A program made the position numbers and the translations under genes. The notes below the pieces were generated by a model. The model did not search any database and was not told where the DNA came from. It saw only the letters and a list, made by a program, of their open reading frames with translations. From Flavobacteriales bacterium UBA7690 (GTDB lineage: Bacteria > Bacteroidota > Bacteroidia > Flavobacteriales_F > PHOS-HE28), in contig DLGQ01000106.1 in the NCBI GenBank assembly GCA_002482775.1, forward strand, positions 1-5,923: 5,923 nucleotides of DNA. The letters run 5' to 3'. This document shows, piece after piece, positions 1 through 5,923 of the stretch (position 1 is the stretch's first letter; each line of letters starts with the position of its first letter).

Positions 1-86
1 CTAACACTGGGTATCCGGAGCAGGTCGAGCAGTTCGTTCAGGAAACGGTCCTCGTTGGCCTTGATGTAGGAGTCGATGGCTTGCAC
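1..86 (-). CDS. M20-family dipeptidase, N-terminal fragment (runs off left edge)
   Basis: Read on the minus strand from a GTG at 86-84, the frame stays open to the edge and gives 28 residues. They begin (M)QAIDSYIKANEDRF and continue to LLDLLRIPSV. A helix with a 'Y(I)..N..RFL.EL.DLLRIPSVS' pattern is the usual opening of Bacteroidota M20/M25/M40 metallopeptidases annotated as dipeptidases, which are zinc-dependent and cut dipeptides or N-acyl amino acids in the cytoplasm. No metal ligand lies in the visible part, so the assignment rests on the N-terminal signature alone. GTG is chosen because no in-frame ATG lies in the window and it sits about 25 bases after a TAnnTTTG promoter box. An in-frame TTG at 113-111 would overlap that box and is unlikely. 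The gene is divergent from the large plus-strand pair, so it is probably regulated separately. Confidence 0.72.
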   Translation of the reverse strand, partial: MQAIDSYIKANEDRFLNELLDLLRIPSV

Positions 87-110
87 GGGTGAAGCGGGGT
101 TTAGGGTGGC

Positions 111-118
111 CAAAGATA
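111..118 (-). promoter_or_regulatory. Bacteroidota -7 promoter box for the dipeptidase gene
   Basis: On the minus strand this reads TATCTTTG, an exact match to the Bacteroidetes sigma-ABfr -7 consensus TAnnTTTG. It lies 24 bases before the GTG start at 86, which would leave a short leader of about 20 bases. No clear -33 TTG is present 19-21 bases upstream; the nearest TTG on this strand is about 38 bases away. The box is seen directly, while promoter activity is inferred. Confidence 0.55.
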
Positions 119-200
119 GCCGGGCCTTTCGGTGGGTCAGGGATCCCATCGCCGGGCAACCATTTCACCGATCAGGGGGTCAACAATAACGACGAACCCG

Positions 201-208
201 TAGTTTCA
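201..208 (+). promoter_or_regulatory. Weak candidate -7 box for the two-gene operon
   Basis: TAGTTTCA matches five of the six fixed positions if the consensus is relaxed to TAnnTTT, but it ends in CA where TTTG is expected. It lies 20 bases before the ATG at 229, a spacing typical for a short-leader Bacteroidota transcript. No TTG element is visible about 20 bases upstream. It is the best plus-strand candidate in the 142-base divergent region (87-228), which otherwise shows only a GGGATCCC palindrome within a small hairpin-capable stretch (131-153). The real promoter could be different. Confidence 0.28.
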
Positions 209-228
209 CCACACTTACCGCTCTCCGG

Positions 229-288
229 ATGCGTTTCAGAGCATTATCCTTCCTCGCTGCCTCGTTCCTTACCGTCGGTAGCCATGCC
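229..288 (+). other. Signal peptide of the first large protein, Q-rule cleavage site
   Basis: Residues 1-20 have a basic n-region (R2, R4), a hydrophobic core (ALSFLAASFLTV) and an SHA motif directly before Gln21. There is no Cys after the cut, so this is a signal peptidase I substrate and not a lipoprotein. In Bacteroidota a Gln at +1 is typically cyclised to pyroglutamate. Confidence 0.85.
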
Positions 289-2886
289 CAGCTGGCCGTG
301 GACGAGACCATGACCCCTGCGGAACTCCTGCAGAACGTGCTGTTGGGTGGTGGGGTGTCCGTGAGCAACATCGTGTTCAACGGTGTGGCGGTACCCAATA
401 CCATCGAGCAGGGCGCCGCCTCGTTCACCCAGACCGGGGATCTGGGTCTGGATGCTGGTGTGATCCTCTCCTCCGGCTTCGCGGCTTCAGCAGTTGGTCC
501 CGAATCGAATTTCTCCTCGGATGACTTGGAGAACAACGGGAACGATCCGGACCTGGAGGCGATCGTGGGAGGCCCCATCACCAATTACTCCATCCTCGAA
601 TTCGATTTCGTCCCTACCGGGGATTCGCTCCAGTTCCGCTATGTGTTCGCATCGGAGGAATACCCCAGTTTCGTATGCAGCTTCAACGATGCGTTCGGTT
701 TCTTCTTGAGCGGTCCGGGCATTGCTGGTCCGTACTCGGGAGGTGCTATCAACATCGCCGTGCTTCCGGACCTCACCACGCCGGTCACGATCGCCAATGT
801 GAACAGCGGCTACGGGAACGACCCCGATGATCCGGATTGCCCAGCGGTGAACCCCCAGTACTACGTGAACAATACCGATGGGGAGACGGTGTGTTTCGGT
901 GGTTTCACCACAGTGCTCACCGCCTTCGCCTTGGTGCAGTGTGGCGAGACCTATCATATCAAACTTGCGGTGGGGGATGCAGGCAATGATTTTGACAGTG
1001 ATACCGCGTATGACTCTGCTGTGTTCCTGGAAGCCGGCAGTTTCACGAGTTCAGGACAGGTGATCCCGCAATTGGTCACCGGCCCGGGTGTCATCGGCAA
1101 TGTGATGAACGAAGGCTGTGTTCCTGTGCAACTCGTTTTCACGCGTCAAGGCGATATCTCGTTGGCCGAAACGGTGGATATCGCCATCAGCGGTGCAGCC
1201 ACCCCCGGCGTGGACTATACGCCCGCACTTCCCACACAGCTCACGTTCGCTGCGGAGGATAGCACCGTTTCCTTCGAGTTGGATATCCCACTGGATGCCG
1301 ACGGTCCCGAGGATCTGGTCATCACCGTCAGCCAACTGATCGTGTGTGCCAACGCCAATGTGGAAACGGTGTTCGAATTCATCATAGACAGCCCGTTCCC
1401 GTTGCAGGCCAATGGGCCGCTGAACATCGATGCCACCTGTGGCGATGTGAACGTGCTGGATCCGCAGATCACGGGTGGGGTGGGTTATTACGGCTTCTTA
1501 TGGAGCACCGGTGACACAACTCCCACCATAACGGTCTCTCCTGAAGCCACCACCACCTACGATTACACGGTAACGGATGGTTGCAGCGTAGAGCCGATCT
1601 CCGGCTCCATCACGGTCACCCTGCCGGTTTACGATCCATTGGAGATCGAGGTATCTCCCGATGTTCAGATCCCCTGTTTGGGAACCGACCAGATCAGCGT
1701 TACCAGTACCGTTGGTGGGAACGGGGTCTACACCTACGCGTGGACGCAGCAGTTGACATCGGCGGGCAACACCGCTACCATCACGGTACCCGCGGGCGCC
1801 CCGTTGTACTACGTGGTCACCGTGACCGAAGGCTGTGGAGATGTCGCAGTTGACAGCGTGTGGGTGAGCACCGCGCCATTGGATCCGATCGCGATAACCC
1901 TAAGTGAGGACGTTACGGTGATCTGCGCAGGCGACACAGCTACGGTCAGCGTTGTGGATATCACAGGTGGTAACGGCGTGTACGCGCTCACGTGGACGAA
2001 CTCAACCGGCGCGGTACTGTCCAGTGCCGATGCGATGGATGTGGCGGTACCTGTGGATGAGATCTACACGTTATCGGTCGAAGACCAATGCGGTTACACC
2101 GGCGATGCCGAGGTGCGCACCCTGCTGCCGAATTACGATCCGTTCTACATCACCACCAATGATGATCACGTGATCTGCTTCGGCGACAGTTCCAACGTAC
2201 AGGTTGAAGTACATGGAGGGTCGGGTTACTATACCATCGAGTGGTTGGACCGCGGCTGGACCGATCCGCTCTTGAAAGTGATCCCGGTGGAGGACGATAC
2301 CTATGTCGTCACGGTTACCGATCGGTGCGGAGCCGTGTTATCCGAAGAGGTCACCGTGGGTGTAGAAGCCGTGTACATGGATATCGTACAGGAGAACCTC
2401 GGACAGGATGATTGGCATGTGAAAGCCGCCACGGTGCCTCCTGCACTTACCCACAAATGGGACATGGGCGATGGAACCCTGTACCGGACCGATGAAGCGT
2501 ACCACAGCTACCTCAACTTGGAGGATCATTGGGTCACGCTCACCATCACCACCCGCAACGGTTGTGTGGGCACCGATTCCATCGAGCTGAAGGTACCGGC
2601 GCACATCTACTTCCCCAATGCGTTCACCCCGGATGGTGATGGGATCAACGAGACGTTCGGACCGGTGGGGCACTACATCGATGAGTTCGAAATGATCATC
2701 TTCAACCGTTGGGGCGAAGCCATCTACAACACGGATAACATGGGCATGCCATGGAAGGGCGATGTGAACGGTGGTGACGAAGCCACCACGGGAGTTTACG
2801 TTTACAAGTACAAGGCGAAGGGCCATTACTTCCCAGCGGTGGAAGGCTATGGCTCGGTCACATTGTTGAAAGGAACCCAGGACTAA
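229..2886 (+). CDS. Secreted choice-of-anchor L protein with Calx-beta, Ig-like and PKD modules and T9SS type B sorting domain
   Basis: An 885-residue extracellular protein; no enzymatic domain is recognisable. The signal peptide is residues 1-20, with predicted cut SHA|Q at Gln21, fitting the Bacteroidota Q-rule. Residues about 28-275 form a choice-of-anchor L domain, with LEFDFVP (123-129), YVFASEEYP (138-146) and FNDAFGFFLSGPG (152-164). A Calx-beta-like domain follows (about 288-388; PGVDYTPALP, PLDADGPED). Four Ig/SprB-like repeats span about 394-712, each with a Cys pair. A PKD domain (about 715-790) carries WDMGDGT at 744-750. The C-terminal domain (793-883), with FPNAFTPDGDGINE, IFNRWGE, WKG and TGVYVYK, is the T9SS type B (gliding motility-associated) sorting domain. 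Start: the ATG at 229 begins directly with a signal peptide (MRFRALSFLAASFL) and has no Shine-Dalgarno, usual for the phylum. It is the first gene of a pair with the paralog 4 bases downstream. Likely an adhesin or surface-structure protein; the ligand is unknown. The family and export route are well supported, the function is inferred. Confidence 0.93.
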   Translation: MRFRALSFLAASFLTVGSHAQLAVDETMTPAELLQNVLLGGGVSVSNIVFNGVAVPNTIEQGAASFTQTGDLGLDAGVILSSGFAASAVGPESNFSSDDLENNGNDPDLEAIVGGPITNYSILEFDFVPTGDSLQFRYVFASEEYPSFVCSFNDAFGFFLSGPGIAGPYSGGAINIAVLPDLTTPVTIANVNSGYGNDPDDPDCPAVNPQYYVNNTDGETVCFGGFTTVLTAFALVQCGETYHIKLAVGDAGNDFDSDTAYDSAVFLEAGSFTSSGQVIPQLVTGPGVIGNVMNEGCVPVQLVFTRQGDISLAETVDIAISGAATPGVDYTPALPTQLTFAAEDSTVSFELDIPLDADGPEDLVITVSQLIVCANANVETVFEFIIDSPFPLQANGPLNIDATCGDVNVLDPQITGGVGYYGFLWSTGDTTPTITVSPEATTTYDYTVTDGCSVEPISGSITVTLPVYDPLEIEVSPDVQIPCLGTDQISVTSTVGGNGVYTYAWTQQLTSAGNTATITVPAGAPLYYVVTVTEGCGDVAVDSVWVSTAPLDPIAITLSEDVTVICAGDTATVSVVDITGGNGVYALTWTNSTGAVLSSADAMDVAVPVDEIYTLSVEDQCGYTGDAEVRTLLPNYDPFYITTNDDHVICFGDSSNVQVEVHGGSGYYTIEWLDRGWTDPLLKVIPVEDDTYVVTVTDRCGAVLSEEVTVGVEAVYMDIVQENLGQDDWHVKAATVPPALTHKWDMGDGTLYRTDEAYHSYLNLEDHWVTLTITTRNGCVGTDSIELKVPAHIYFPNAFTPDGDGINETFGPVGHYIDEFEMIIFNRWGEAIYNTDNMGMPWKGDVNGGDEATTGVYVYKYKAKGHYFPAVEGYGSVTLLKGTQD
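1408..2364 (+). repeat. Four Ig/SprB-like protein repeats in the first large protein
   Basis: Four units of about 75-85 residues lie end to end at residues about 394-466, 469-548, 552-634 and 637-712. Each has an early Cys, a GG.G.Y motif (GGVGYY, GGNGVYTY, GGNGVYAL, GGSGYYTI), a Trp three to four residues on, then a Y..TV.(D/E).C strand ending in the second Cys. Cys pairs are 404/452, 483/536, 566/621 and 650/700. Three of the linkers end in a (Y/L)DP motif. The repeats are clear in protein but not as DNA repeats, so they are old duplications. Confidence 0.82.
2605..2877 (+). other. T9SS type B sorting domain of the first large protein
   Basis: Residues 793-883 hold the ordered signature of this family: YFPNAFTPDGDGINE, then FEMIIFNRWGEAIY, then PWKG, TGVYVYKYKAKG and a final GSVTLLK. 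The domain directs proteins through the type IX secretion machinery across the outer membrane. Unlike type A domains, type B substrates of this kind often need the SprF-like partner of a gliding or surface adhesin system; no such partner is in this window. Confidence 0.92.
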
Positions 2887-2890
2887 GAAG

Positions 2891-2962
2891 ATGAGCTTGA
2901 ACACTACACGGGGGGGCGCGTTGCTGGCAGGCATCCTGTTCGCAGCAACGGGAGCATGGGCG
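2891..2962 (+). other. Signal peptide of the second large protein, Q-rule cleavage site
   Basis: Residues 1-24 have a short n-region with a single Arg (R7), a hydrophobic stretch (ALLAGILFAATGAW) and an AWA motif before Gln25. No lipobox Cys is present. The same Gln at +1 occurs in the upstream paralog. Confidence 0.83.
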
Positions 2963-5686
2963 CAGGTACTGGTGAACACCAGCCTGACACCACAGCAATT
3001 GGTTGAGGACGTGCTACTGGGCAGCGGGGTCACCGTGTCCAACGTCCAGTACAACGGTGTCATCAGCCCGGCCACGGCACAAGTGGGCAGCGGCTCCTTC
3101 ACCAACAGCGGCGGCAACTTGGGCCTACCAGCGGGCATCATCCTTTCCACCGGATTGGCGCAGGATGCAGCTGGGCCGGCATCGGATTTCGCCAGCACCG
3201 GCAATGGCACGGGCAGCGACCCCGATCTGGTGGCCATCTCGAATGGGGACATCAACGACCGCGCGGTGCTGGAATTCGATTTCGTGCCCGTTGGCGATTC
3301 CATCAAATTCCGCTACGTCTTCGGATCGGACGAATATCCGGAGTACGTCTGCTCGTTCAACGATGCCTTCGGCTTCTTCCTCAGCGGACCTGGTTTTTCC
3401 GGACCCTACACCAACGGAGCGATAAACATCGCGCTGGTACCGAACAGTACCACGCCAGTCACCATCGATAACGTGAACAACGGGTTGAACAATAACGGCG
3501 ACCCGGATGACCCCAATTGCCCGCCAGTGAACCCGGCGTTCTATGTGGACAATGAAATGGGTACCACCATCGCTTATGATGGGTTCACCGTGGTGATGGA
3601 AGCCGTGGCCCAGGTGCAGTGCGGGGAGACCTACCACATTAAACTGGCGGTCGGTGATGCAGGTGGACCTTCCGGCTTGGACGAGATCCTGGATTCCGGC
3701 GTGTTCTTGGAGGCAGGCAGTTTCACCAGTTCTCCGTTCGTTCCCAGCCTTACACCGGGTCCCGGCATCGTGGGTAATATGATGTTCGAAAGCTGTTTCC
3801 CCATGGAGCTTTCGTTCATTCGTTTGGGCGATGCCTCCGAGGCCGCAACGTTCGAGGTGCTCTACACGGGTGAGTTCACCAATGGGGTGGATATCGTACC
3901 CGCCTTACCTACCATAGTGGAATTCGGTGCCGGGGAGACCAGCATCCCAGTGACCTTCAGCGCACCTGTGGACGGTGATGTGATGGAATCGGTGATCATG
4001 ACGGTGGAGAGCTTCTCGGATTGCACCGGTGAGGTGATCGAGAACGTCTTCACATTCTTCATTGCTGAAGCACCACCGTTGGTGCTGGAAGATCAGGAAT
4101 TCTTCGTTGACTGTGGAGGATCCGTGGAGATCAGCTCAGGTGCTTCCGGTGGGTTCGGTGCCTATGTCTACGACTGGGGCAATGGCGAAGTAGGGCCAAC
4201 GCTAACGGTGTCTCCACTATCCGATACGAGTTATCCGGTCACGGTCACGGATAACTGCGGCCTCACGACAAGCGGTACAGTGCCCGTAACGGTGTACCCC
4301 TCCACCAATCCTTTCTACGTCTACATCGAGGACGGCCCCACCGTTCAGTTCGGGAACGTCCAGGAGAGCTGCTTCGAGGTGAACGTTGTATTCGAACGTT
4401 TCGGCGGTACGGCCTTTGAGGACACCGTGTACATTTCCTCTATCGGCGGTGCCATCATAGGTGAGGACTTCGTAGGGATACCTGACCAGGTCATTTTCCC
4501 AGTGGGTGTTAGTACCGTGGTCGTTCCGGCCACCTTCCCCTTGGATGCCGACGGGTTCGAGGTGATGACCCTAGTGCTGGGCGATGTCTCCATCTGCAAC
4601 GGTGGCTTCTCCGAGGTCCAGTATCAATTCTCCATTTCTGGAGCACCACCACTTGCGGTCATGGGAGGTTCTTCCACCATCCCGTGCCAGGGAAGCACGG
4701 TACTTTCTCCAACGGTCACCGGAGGGTACGAGCCCTACGCCTTGGTCTGGAACGATCAATCAACGGGTCCTACGTTAACGGTCGGTCCAGTGGAAGCTAC
4801 CACCTACACGGCCACGGTGACCGATGCCTGCAACGCCACTGTGGAGGCTGTTTTTACCGTGAGCCTCTCCCCACCAGCTCCCATTAACATGTCGGTGCAA
4901 GGATCACCCCTCACGACCGAAGCATGCGATCCCGGCTCCATCAACATCATCCGTCCCACTGGCGTTCCCGGTGATGTGGTGCTGACCATGACCTACACCG
5001 GTACGGCCACCAACGGCAGCGATTACAACTGGCCCGCGACCCGTACGATCCCTGCTGGGCTGCTCAACACCATCGTTCCGTTCGATGCGCTGGAAGATGG
5101 TATTGAAGATGATGGGGAGACGGTGATCATCACCGCGAGCTACACCGATGCTTGCGGTCGTACGGTTACGGCCTCGGTGAACCTCACGATCAACGATGCA
5201 CCGGCGATCGTGCTCAATACCACTGACATGGCCTTGGAGTGCAGCGAAGATTCCCTTGCCGTGATGGTGGATGCCAGCGGCGGCTTCGGTAGCCTGGATC
5301 TTGTCTGGAGCACGGGCGACGAAGGCTCGGTCACGTATGTACCCATGCAGACCGGTGGAACCTACACGGTAACGGCCACGGATGATTGTGGGCGCACGGC
5401 AACGGCCGCCTCCACGGTGCTGATCGATTGCGACATCATCGTTCCCAACGTGTTCACCCCCAACAACGATGGGCAGAACGACCGGTTCTTCATCGAAGGC
5501 ATCGCAAGCACGCAGAACACCGTGAAGATCTTCAACCGCTGGGGACAGGTGGTCTACGAAGCGAAGAACTACCGGAACACGTGGAACGCGCTAGATGTGC
5601 CTGATGGCACGTACTTCTACGAGGTGATCACCTCGCGTGGCCCCGAGCCATTGACTGGCCACGTGACCATTCTGCGCAAGTACTGA
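2891..5686 (+). CDS. Secreted choice-of-anchor L protein with three Calx-beta/Ig-like modules and T9SS type B sorting domain
   Basis: A 931-residue paralog of the upstream protein, also extracellular and without a recognisable catalytic domain. The signal peptide is residues 1-24, cut AWA|Q at Gln25. A choice-of-anchor L domain lies at about 32-282 (LEFDFVP, YVFGSDEYP, FNDAFGFFLSGPG). Three repeated modules of a Calx-beta-like plus an Ig/SprB-like domain follow at about 290-471, 475-660 and 664-846. The third Calx-beta has the acidic EDGIEDDGETVIIT stretch typical of calcium-binding members. The T9SS type B domain is residues 848-930 (VPNVFTPNNDGQND, IFNRWGQVVYE, DGTYFYE, GHVTILRKY). Start: ATG 2891, 4 bases after the upstream stop, suits translational coupling. 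A weak purine stretch abuts the start and the AAAGGA at 2869-2874 is too far away, so no Shine-Dalgarno is used. It converges on gpmI with a terminator just past its stop. Likely a surface or adhesive protein; the ligand is unknown. Confidence 0.93.
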   Translation: MSLNTTRGGALLAGILFAATGAWAQVLVNTSLTPQQLVEDVLLGSGVTVSNVQYNGVISPATAQVGSGSFTNSGGNLGLPAGIILSTGLAQDAAGPASDFASTGNGTGSDPDLVAISNGDINDRAVLEFDFVPVGDSIKFRYVFGSDEYPEYVCSFNDAFGFFLSGPGFSGPYTNGAINIALVPNSTTPVTIDNVNNGLNNNGDPDDPNCPPVNPAFYVDNEMGTTIAYDGFTVVMEAVAQVQCGETYHIKLAVGDAGGPSGLDEILDSGVFLEAGSFTSSPFVPSLTPGPGIVGNMMFESCFPMELSFIRLGDASEAATFEVLYTGEFTNGVDIVPALPTIVEFGAGETSIPVTFSAPVDGDVMESVIMTVESFSDCTGEVIENVFTFFIAEAPPLVLEDQEFFVDCGGSVEISSGASGGFGAYVYDWGNGEVGPTLTVSPLSDTSYPVTVTDNCGLTTSGTVPVTVYPSTNPFYVYIEDGPTVQFGNVQESCFEVNVVFERFGGTAFEDTVYISSIGGAIIGEDFVGIPDQVIFPVGVSTVVVPATFPLDADGFEVMTLVLGDVSICNGGFSEVQYQFSISGAPPLAVMGGSSTIPCQGSTVLSPTVTGGYEPYALVWNDQSTGPTLTVGPVEATTYTATVTDACNATVEAVFTVSLSPPAPINMSVQGSPLTTEACDPGSINIIRPTGVPGDVVLTMTYTGTATNGSDYNWPATRTIPAGLLNTIVPFDALEDGIEDDGETVIITASYTDACGRTVTASVNLTINDAPAIVLNTTDMALECSEDSLAVMVDASGGFGSLDLVWSTGDEGSVTYVPMQTGGTYTVTATDDCGRTATAASTVLIDCDIIVPNVFTPNNDGQNDRFFIEGIASTQNTVKIFNRWGQVVYEAKNYRNTWNALDVPDGTYFYEVITSRGPEPLTGHVTILRKY
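3758..5428 (+). repeat. Three Calx-beta plus Ig-like protein modules in the second large protein
   Basis: Three units of about 185 residues follow the anchor domain. The Calx-beta half opens with an E(S/A)C motif at C302, C494 and C679 and has a second Cys 75-76 residues later (C378, C569, C755). The Ig half has Cys pairs 408/456, 599/647 and 784/833, spaced 48, 48 and 49 residues, bracketing a GG(F/Y)..Y/L..(D/V)W core and a strand ending TVTD.C or TATD.C. Linkers between the halves share an AP(P/A)(L/I) motif. The upstream paralog holds one copy of this module (residues about 288-466), with Cys spacings of 76 and 48. Confidence 0.82.
5432..5680 (+). other. T9SS type B sorting domain of the second large protein
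   Basis: Residues 848-930 show VPNVFTPNNDGQND, then VKIFNRWGQVVYE, a TWNA in place of the usual W(D/K)G, then PDGTYFYEV and a final GHVTILRKY. The order and spacing match the type B family and the domain in the upstream paralog. The loss of Gly after the Trp is a minor departure from the family pattern. Confidence 0.9.
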
Positions 5687-5687
5687 A

Positions 5688-5923
5688 CTAGCTCAAGGAC
5701 AACAGCGAAGAGCCCGTCATCTCGGCGGGCTTTTCCATGTCCAGCAGCGTGAGGATCGTGGGTGCCACATCGGCGAGGATGCCGTTGCGAAGTGCCCATG
5801 GCCGCTCATCCACCACGATGATGGGTACAGGATTGGTACTGTGTGCCGTGTTGGGTGAACCATCCGCGTTCAATGCCTTGTCCGCGTTGCCATGATCGGC
5901 GATGATCACGAAGGAGTAGCCGT
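5688..5923 (-). CDS. gpmI: 2,3-bisphosphoglycerate-independent phosphoglycerate mutase, C-terminal fragment (runs off right edge)
   Basis: The 77 visible residues are the end of the cofactor-independent, manganese-dependent mutase that interconverts 3- and 2-phosphoglycerate in cytoplasmic glycolysis and gluconeogenesis. Diagnostic motifs in order are ADHGNAD, NTAHSTNPVPII, LRNGILADVAPTIL and KPAEMTGSSL. The Asp-His of ADHGN and the His of TAHS are 18 residues apart, the same spacing as Asp444/His445 and His462 in the Geobacillus enzyme, so the metal ligands in this part are intact. The stop is TAG at 5690-5688. The true start lies beyond the window; the GTG at 5909 is an internal Val codon because the frame runs on with GYSF upstream. 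The gene is convergent with the large plus-strand gene, with one base between the two stops. The reading is an ordinary housekeeping enzyme. Confidence 0.95.
   Translation of the reverse strand, partial: GYSFVIIADHGNADKALNADGSPNTAHSTNPVPIIVVDERPWALRNGILADVAPTILTLLDMEKPAEMTGSSLLSLS
5707..5735 (+). terminator. Rho-independent terminator for the two-gene operon, inside gpmI
   Basis: On the plus strand AGCCCG (5711-5716) pairs with CGGGCT (5726-5731) around a 9-base loop. Pairing extends outward through GAAG (5707-5710) and TTTC (5732-5735) with one G-U, for a 10-bp stem. The descending arm merges with TTTT (5731-5734). It starts 20 bases after the operon's stop at 5686. On the minus strand no T-run follows the stem, so it serves only plus-strand transcripts. 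It overlaps gpmI codons for EKPAEMTGSS. Confidence 0.65.

Noticed and set aside
131..153. A hairpin around GGGATCCC as an operator or terminator
   Set aside because: The stem GGTGGG/CCCATC is short, has a G-U, and lacks a T-run. An 8-base palindrome alone is expected by chance.
89..313. A 74-residue plus-strand open frame across the divergent region
   Set aside because: It overlaps the start and signal peptide of the first large gene in another frame, covers the promoter boxes, is rich in Pro and Ser, and matches no family I know.
487..957. A 156-residue minus-strand open frame, and a similar 170-residue one at 3125-3637
   Set aside because: Both lie opposite the same part of the anchor L domains and resemble each other only because the sense strands are paralogous. 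There is no start context and the composition is unlike a real protein.
1408..2364. DNA-level tandem repeats or CRISPR-like array
   Set aside because: The repetition is visible only in protein; no identical spaced DNA units occur.
2338..3306. A 322-residue minus-strand open frame across the junction of the two large genes
   Set aside because: It is antisense to the PKD and sorting domains of one gene and the signal peptide and anchor domain of the next, both with clear family motifs. Its translation shows no recognisable domain and arises from the G+C-rich codon pattern.
229..5686. Antiviral defence, toxin or mobile-element function for the large pair
   Set aside because: There are no nuclease, helicase, transposase, polymorphic-toxin or immunity signatures. 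All recognisable domains are extracellular beta-sandwich and T9SS sorting domains, and the flanks are housekeeping genes without repeats or att-like sites.
5688..5909. A complete small gene starting at GTG 5909
   Set aside because: The frame continues upstream with GYSF, matching the strand before ADHGN in phosphoglycerate mutase, so this is the end of gpmI and not a small gene.

Overview
The window looks like a chromosomal piece of a member of the Bacteroidota, probably a free-living, gliding-type or environmental lineage near the Flavobacteriales. Four things point there: two large secreted proteins that end in the type B sorting domain of the type IX secretion system (T9SS), signal peptides cleaved directly before Gln (the Bacteroidota 'Q-rule'), a perfect TAnnTTTG promoter box, and no Shine-Dalgarno sequence before the first large gene. 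G+C is roughly 55-60% by eye (34 of 60 in one counted line), which is high for the phylum. Genus cannot be told from this window.

Layout. Bases 1-86 (minus strand) hold the first 28 codons of an M20-family dipeptidase that runs off the left edge. Bases 87-228 are a divergent intergenic region with a good promoter box for the peptidase and a weaker candidate for the plus-strand genes. Bases 229-2886 and 2891-5686 (plus strand) are two tandem paralogous genes separated by 4 bases. Each encodes a signal peptide, a choice-of-anchor L domain, a string of cysteine-bracketed beta-sandwich modules (Calx-beta-like, Ig/SprB-like, PKD) and a T9SS type B C-terminal domain. Bases 5688-5923 (minus strand) encode the C-terminus of 2,3-bisphosphoglycerate-independent phosphoglycerate mutase (gpmI), convergent with the second large gene and one base away from it. 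A plus-strand terminator hairpin lies inside the gpmI coding sequence.

How the genes fit together. The two large genes look like a two-gene operon for surface or extracellular proteins: export by Sec, crossing of the outer membrane by T9SS, and attachment or release through the type B domain. They arose by duplication. They keep near-identical N-terminal domains but differ in their middle parts: the first has one Calx-beta/Ig module, three more Ig-like modules and a PKD domain, and the second has three Calx-beta/Ig modules. The flanking genes are housekeeping and probably unrelated. I see no defence system, mobile element, RNA gene or CRISPR array. The most unusual content is the modular architecture of the paralog pair and the terminator embedded in a conserved gpmI motif.
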